Of a stretch of DNA of 19,207 bases, positions 15,473-19,207 are shown piece by piece. The notes under the pieces were generated by a model. That model was not told where the DNA came from, did no database searches, and saw only the letters and a program-made list of their open reading frames with translations. The stretch spans positions 6,632 to 25,838 of the forward strand of contig PATE01000014.1 of the NCBI GenBank assembly GCA_002712305.1, in the 5' to 3' direction. The position numbers were made by a program, and so were the translations under genes. This DNA is from Gemmatimonadota bacterium. GTDB taxonomy: Bacteria; Latescibacterota; UBA2968; UBA8231. Numbering within the stretch: position 1 is the first letter of the stretch; each line of letters starts with the position of its first letter.

Positions 15473-16203
15473 TACGACATCTCCGTAGGTCGTCGGTAGA
15501 ACTCTGCCATGTTGCGGACCGGTTCGAATCCGAGGATGTCGAGCGCACGTTCAAGACTGTATTTCTGGTGCCCAAGATGGGAGTGCAGATTGAACTCCTG
15601 ATAGTTCGCGGGGACCGACTCCACCTCCAGAGCCAACCGACATGCGTGCTGCAGATCTTCCCAGACGACGGACATCGCGGGAAAATCGCGACCCGTGATC
15701 GGTCCCGCCGGCGGGTCGTGCAGGCCATTGAAGAGAAAACAGACGGTCTGGATGGAATAGGTCCGTGCATAGATCTCGCAGATCTCATCAGCGAGTAGTT
15801 TCGTCGCCGCATACCAGCCGGTCCCCGGCGTTCGAGGCACGTCGTCCACATCGAAGTCGTGATCGTACCACCGCCGTACCGCCTGGGGACCGGAGTGCAC
15901 CACCTTCTTGATCCCCAGTTCGGCGGCTGCCCGCATCACGTGCCACGCGCCTCGTGTGTTCACATGAAAGCTGAGGTCTGGGTCGCTGCGATTGACGGTG
16001 AAGTTCATTATGGCGTCCATGCCCTCGGCACCGGTCAGCACCTGGTCATAGTCGGTGATATCCAGACGCTCTACCTCGATCCCGTCGGGATGGTCCTTCA
16101 CATCGGTCAGCCGCAGATCATAGTGGGCTTCAAGCCCTGGCGTCAGATAGGGCCCAATCAGCCCCGATGCGCCGAGAAACAGGACCTTCTTCTTCGCACC
16201 CAT
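15472..16203 (-). CDS. NAD-dependent epimerase/dehydratase-family SDR (paralogue 2)
   Basis: ATG 16203 gives 243 residues and starts right at the Rossmann strand; a longer open frame to 16410 only adds arginine-rich shadow sequence from within the neighbouring gene. Ribosome binding bases (GGAAGG/GGCGGA) lie before this ATG, inside the end of the upstream SDR. Motifs: G-A-S-G-L-I-G at 11-17, D34 at the end of strand 2 and catalytic Y131-A-A-T-K135. It is the tandem paralogue of the following gene and is coupled to it by a TAATG overlap; it begins 2 nt after the upstream SDR stop. The two enzymes may form a heteromer or act on related stereoisomers. Confidence 0.88.
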   Translation of the reverse strand: MGAKKKVLFLGASGLIGPYLTPGLEAHYDLRLTDVKDHPDGIEVERLDITDYDQVLTGAEGMDAIMNFTVNRSDPDLSFHVNTRGAWHVMRAAAELGIKKVVHSGPQAVRRWYDHDFDVDDVPRTPGTGWYAATKLLADEICEIYARTYSIQTVCFLFNGLHDPPAGPITGRDFPAMSVVWEDLQHACRLALEVESVPANYQEFNLHSHLGHQKYSLERALDILGFEPVRNMAEFYRRPTEMS

Positions 16204-16205
16204 GC

Positions 16206-16955
16206 TCAGTCCGCCTTCCAGTTTGCGGCGAAATTGTGCTGCGGCTCGAAACCGATCGCACCTGTGGCGGCGGCGATGAGATACTTTGGATTCGGAGGTA
16301 GAGCGCAGACGTGGTAGAGGGCCCAGCGACTCGACCACACGGGACTTTGACTGGTGTCCCGACTCAGGGTGCCGGCGAAGGCTCGAGCTGCATCGCGCGG
16401 ATCGAGCCACAGCAGATCCGCATCCTGGCCGGCCACCTCATCTTCGCGAACCAACCTGCCAAGACGCAGCGCGGTCATGGAGATGTGGAAGTCGCGGGCG
16501 AACTCCCGGCACGTGAGCTCTCCCAAATAGCGACTCATCGTCACCATATGGGGGGCGGGCTGTGGTTTCCACATCTCTGAGATGTACACATCATCTGGGT
16601 AAGGCTCGAACAGATCGAGGGTACTGCCGTAGACCACCCGTTTGACACCGGCTTCAACGGCTGCCTTGCACAACACGTGAGTTCCGCGCGTGGCCAGGTC
16701 GAGCAGCATCTGATCTCGTGCCAGTTCGTCGTCGGGCAGCTGGGACGGTGGTTCTCCCGTGTGCAGCACCACCTCTATGTCTCGCATCGCCGACCACACA
16801 CGGTCGGCATCCGTCACGGACCCGGTTACTACTTCGTGGCGTGGATCCGCCTCGACAGGATCGTTGTCGAACAGGCGCAGCTGGTGGTTCTCTCCGAGTT
16901 CATCGATGATGGCGCGCCCAAGAGGGCTGGCAGCGCCGGTGAGCAGAATCCGCAT
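16206..16955 (-). CDS. SDR-fold NAD-binding protein lacking the catalytic YxxxK
   Basis: The 249-residue protein has the SDR nucleotide loop G-A-A-S-P-L-G (7-13) and an acidic D30 after strand 2. It continues with V-K-R-V-V-Y-G-S-T-L and the usual helix around 138-150. Aligning it to its two downstream relatives places V138-T-M-S-R142 where Y-x-x-x-K should be, so both the catalytic Tyr and Lys are missing. It may be a non-catalytic partner, a nucleotide-sensing protein, or use other residues. AAGGA is 9 nt before the ATG. It is the first gene of the - strand operon, divergent from the MATE gene across a 172-bp spacer that holds a palindrome. Confidence 0.82.
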   Translation of the reverse strand: MRILLTGAASPLGRAIIDELGENHQLRLFDNDPVEADPRHEVVTGSVTDADRVWSAMRDIEVVLHTGEPPSQLPDDELARDQMLLDLATRGTHVLCKAAVEAGVKRVVYGSTLDLFEPYPDDVYISEMWKPQPAPHMVTMSRYLGELTCREFARDFHISMTALRLGRLVREDEVAGQDADLLWLDPRDAARAFAGTLSRDTSQSPVWSSRWALYHVCALPPNPKYLIAAATGAIGFEPQHNFAANWKAD

Positions 16956-17023
16956 GAAAGCTGTCCTTTTGGCGTGGTCGTCATTTCCGGCCGCACAATG
17001 TCGATGCTGTGCGCCTCTGCGCC

Positions 17024-17045
17024 AAACCTGCGTGAACGCAGGTTT
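17024..17045. promoter_or_regulatory. Perfect inverted repeat, candidate operator
   Basis: AAACCTGCG (17024-17032), a 4-bp centre TGAA, and CGCAGGTTT (17037-17045) form a perfect 9-bp dyad. It is in the 172-bp spacer between the divergent SDR operon and the MATE gene, 68 bp from the SDR start and 82 bp from the MATE start. There is no T-run, so an operator is likelier than a terminator. The binding protein is unknown; no regulator gene is in the window. Confidence 0.6.
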
Positions 17046-17117
17046 ATGGTCACTATCATCAAATCGAGCTGCGGGATAGCTTCTCTGGTCTCAGATCGCA
17101 GGATCGTGGTCGAGTCT

Positions 17118-17121
17118 GGAG
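17118..17121 (+). promoter_or_regulatory. Ribosome binding site supporting the MATE TTG start
   Basis: GGAG is 6 nt before TTG 17128. There is no ATG upstream of the first membrane helix in this frame, so this site is what supports a TTG start. Confidence 0.65.
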
Positions 17122-17127
17122 TCCCCG

Positions 17128-18477
17128 TTGACGACCGTTCCCCCCGCCCAACCCGGCTCCTGGCACCGTACACAACGCGTCCTGCGTCTGGCCATGCCCT
17201 CGGCAGGCGAGATGCTGCTGGGCATGCTCGTGGGTCTGGTGAATACGTATCTCGTCGGTCATCTGGGCGCCGCCTCGTTGACCGCTGTGGGTCTCGGTGT
17301 CCAGGTGTCGATGGCGGCGATGGTTCTGTTTTCGGCCGTCGGTACCGGGGCCACGGCGGTCACAGCCCGCATGGTCGGCGCCGAAGACGTAAAGGGTGCC
17401 AACCGCGTCGTCGCCCAATCCGTCCTGATCGCCTTCCTCTGTGGTGTGGTCTCCAGTCTGGGTCTGTTCATTTTCGCAGAGCCGGCGATGGTCATCATGG
17501 GAGCCACAGGTGAGTCGCTGACGCAGGGCGTTGTCTATCTGCGCATCATCTGCATCGTGTTTCCCGTATCGTCCATGATCTTCGTCGGAGGAGCGTGCCT
17601 ACGCGGCGCGGGCGACACGCGCACTCCACTGTTGGTGATGGCTGTCGTGAACGTGCTCAACATCGTCGTCGCCTGGGTCCTGGTGGAAGGGATTGGCCCC
17701 TTTCCCGCCCTCGGCGTGGCAGGTGCCGCCTACGGCTCGGCGCTGTCGCGGTTCCTCGGCGGACTCATCGTCTTTGCGTTGCTACTCAGGGGCCGGTCCG
17801 GCCTGCGCCTACGCTGGCGAGGCCTGGACCGCGAGATCATGTGGCGTATCCTGCGTGTGGGTCTGCCGGCCTCACTCGATCAGCTCATCTTCCGCTTCGG
17901 CTCCCTGGTTTGGATCCGCATCGTCGCATCTCTGGGCACGGTCGCTTTCGCCGCTCACCAGATCGTGCTCAATGGAGAGTCCATCTCCTTCATGCCCGGT
18001 TGGGGTTTCGCCGTCGCGGCCACGACGTTGGTTGGACAGGGTCTGGGGGCGCGTGACCACGTGCGCGCCGAGAAGGACGCTCTGCTCGCGTTCTACATCT
18101 CAGCCGTGTTCATGTCGATCATGGGTGTGATTTTCTTTCTCTTTCCCGCCCAGATTGTGAGTCTGTTCACCGATGATGCCGACGTAATCGCCATGGGCAC
18201 GCTGCCCCTGCGTCTGATCGGACTGGTGCAGCCCTTCCTGGCGGCCATGATGGTCTTCAGCGGTTCTCTACGCGGCGCGGGCGACACATTGACACCGATG
18301 TTGGTCAATGGCGCCTCGGTCTGGCTGTTGCGAATCCCGTTGTCACTGATTGTGATCGAGTGGTTCGAGTGGGGACTCACCGGTGTCTGGATGGTGATGG
18401 CACTGGACCTGACCGTGCGTGGTGTTGTTTTGTTTGGGCAGTTCCGTCGTGGACGCTGGAAAACGATCGAGGTGTAG
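17128..18477 (+). CDS. MATE family efflux transporter
   Basis: The 449-residue inner-membrane protein has two six-helix halves with the MATE repeats visible: A-M-P-S-A-G-E-M-L-L-G near 23-33 with V-N-T-Y-L-V-G-H-L-G, and V-G-L-P-A-S-L-D-Q-L in the second half. The paired L-R-G-A-G-D-T motifs (residues ~155 and ~385) are characteristic of MATE symmetry. MATE pumps export organic cations, drugs or metabolites using Na+ or H+ gradients. Start is TTG 17128. It is divergent from the SDR operon and followed 2 nt later by a PhyH oxygenase, so the exported molecule may be related to that enzyme's product; this is inference. Confidence 0.93.
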   Translation: MTTVPPAQPGSWHRTQRVLRLAMPSAGEMLLGMLVGLVNTYLVGHLGAASLTAVGLGVQVSMAAMVLFSAVGTGATAVTARMVGAEDVKGANRVVAQSVLIAFLCGVVSSLGLFIFAEPAMVIMGATGESLTQGVVYLRIICIVFPVSSMIFVGGACLRGAGDTRTPLLVMAVVNVLNIVVAWVLVEGIGPFPALGVAGAAYGSALSRFLGGLIVFALLLRGRSGLRLRWRGLDREIMWRILRVGLPASLDQLIFRFGSLVWIRIVASLGTVAFAAHQIVLNGESISFMPGWGFAVAATTLVGQGLGARDHVRAEKDALLAFYISAVFMSIMGVIFFLFPAQIVSLFTDDADVIAMGTLPLRLIGLVQPFLAAMMVFSGSLRGAGDTLTPMLVNGASVWLLRIPLSLIVIEWFEWGLTGVWMVMALDLTVRGVVLFGQFRRGRWKTIEV

Positions 18478-18479
18478 TG

Positions 18480-19207
18480 ATGTTGACCGACGAACAGGTT
18501 CGGGCTTTTCGCGAAGATGGCTTTACTGTTTGCGAGGACTTTCTGTCGCAGACAGAAGTTGACGCCCTGTTGCAGGAAGCAGATGGGGCAATCGAAGGAA
18601 ATACGCTCGCCACCCATGACGCCGAACGCATGGAGATGGAGCCGGAGCAGCCGCCGGATGGCGGAGCCGTGCGCCGGCTCTACGAGCCCTGCACCTACTA
18701 TCCCGTCTCCCGTGCATTGTCCGAAATGGACAAGCTTCTCGACAGCGTGCAGCAACTGTTCGGACCGAATCTCCTGTTCCACTACAGCAAGCTGAACATG
18801 AAGCCGGCCAAGGTGGGATCCGTCGTCGAATGGCACCAGGATTTGTCGTATTACCCGATGACGAATCGGGACTCTCTGGCGGTGTTGTTCTATCTCGATG
18901 ACACGGATGCGACCAATGGGCCGCTGAAACTGATCCCCAAACGCCACGAGGCGCCGCTGATGCAGCACACACGGGAGGGATTCTTCCAGGGGAGAGTGAC
19001 CGAACCTGTGGACGAGTCCGACGTCGTGATGGCTGAAGGGCCGGCGGGTACGGCCATCTTCATGCACGGACTCACGCCCCATGCGTCAGCGCCGAACACG
19101 TCGGGCAAACCGCGACGCACGCTGATCCTCGCCTATCGTGCCGCCGACGCGATCCCGCTGTTTCTCGGTCCTATGACGGCGACACACGAAACTCACGTGC
19201 GTCTCGT
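18480..19207 (+). CDS. Phytanoyl-CoA dioxygenase (PhyH) family oxygenase, 3' end outside window
   Basis: From ATG 18480 the frame stays open to the window edge, giving 242 codons plus two bases. The N-terminus M-L-T-D-E-Q-V-R-A-F-R-E-D-G-F is typical PhyH. The iron site is H119-x-D121 (E-W-H-Q-D-L-S-Y) with distal H201 (T-P-H-A-S-A-P-N), then P-R-R-T for 2-oxoglutarate binding. It is clearly divergent from the PhyH at 12590-13378, so it is not a recent duplicate. It begins 2 nt after the MATE stop, so the two are surely co-transcribed. Substrate unknown; missing residues are only at the C-terminus. Confidence 0.92.
   Translation, partial: MLTDEQVRAFREDGFTVCEDFLSQTEVDALLQEADGAIEGNTLATHDAERMEMEPEQPPDGGAVRRLYEPCTYYPVSRALSEMDKLLDSVQQLFGPNLLFHYSKLNMKPAKVGSVVEWHQDLSYYPMTNRDSLAVLFYLDDTDATNGPLKLIPKRHEAPLMQHTREGFFQGRVTEPVDESDVVMAEGPAGTAIFMHGLTPHASAPNTSGKPRRTLILAYRAADAIPLFLGPMTATHETHVRL

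Noticed and set aside
16204-16410. 69-codon N-terminal extension of SDR paralogue 2
   Set aside because: It is an arginine/serine-rich shadow of the upstream SDR; the ATG at 16203 begins exactly at the Rossmann strand as in the paralogue.

Overview
The window looks like a chromosomal segment of a GC-rich, Gram-negative, free-living bacterium. Evidence for a Gram-negative envelope is an OmpA-domain protein with a signal peptide and a parvulin-type (SurA/PpiC-like) isomerase. The mix of two PhyH-type dioxygenases, several NAD-dependent epimerase-like SDRs, a Gfo/Idh/MocA dehydrogenase and a xylose-isomerase-like TIM barrel resembles the gene content reported for uncultured lineages such as Latescibacterota or Poribacteria. 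That placement is an inference from gene content and I hold it weakly. No rRNA, tRNA, CRISPR array, insertion sequence or phage gene was seen.

Layout. (1) 1-4217, + strand: a tight six-gene run made of a parvulin C-terminus (cut by the window edge), an S4 RNA-binding protein, a SAM methyltransferase, a DHH phosphoesterase, an ornithine-carbamoyltransferase-family enzyme and an OmpA-family protein. Two junctions are 4-nt ATGA overlaps. (2) 4245-6208, - strand: moaC preceded by a large protein I do not recognise. (3) 6299-8146, + strand: a single-gene groEL unit with a sigma70-like promoter, a CIRCE (HrcA) operator, a strong ribosome binding site and an intrinsic terminator. No groES is next to it. 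(4) 8166-9496, - strand: a compact three-gene cassette encoding a 69-residue flagellar-rod-like miniprotein, a membrane-anchored coiled-coil LytM protein without its zinc ligands, and a bactofilin. (5) 9617-11475: a divergent pair, a sugar-phosphate isomerase/epimerase-like TIM barrel (-) and a Gfo/Idh/MocA dehydrogenase (+), only 44 bp apart. (6) 11517-16955, - strand: a probable six-gene operon of three SDRs (two of them tandem paralogues, one lacking the catalytic YxxxK), an MFS transporter, a PhyH dioxygenase and an alpha/beta hydrolase. (7) 17128-19207, + strand: a MATE exporter followed 2 nt later by a second PhyH dioxygenase that runs off the window.

How the genes may work together. 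Regions 5 and 6 look like an uptake-and-catabolism locus for an unidentified small molecule, possibly a sugar, uronate or polyol derivative: transporter, hydrolase, oxygenase and several NAD-dependent dehydrogenases. A perfect 9-bp inverted repeat between the SDR operon and the MATE gene is a candidate operator for it. The rod-like miniprotein/LytM/bactofilin cassette is the most intriguing cell-biology element, and the 492-residue protein at 4730-6208 is the most obscure gene.
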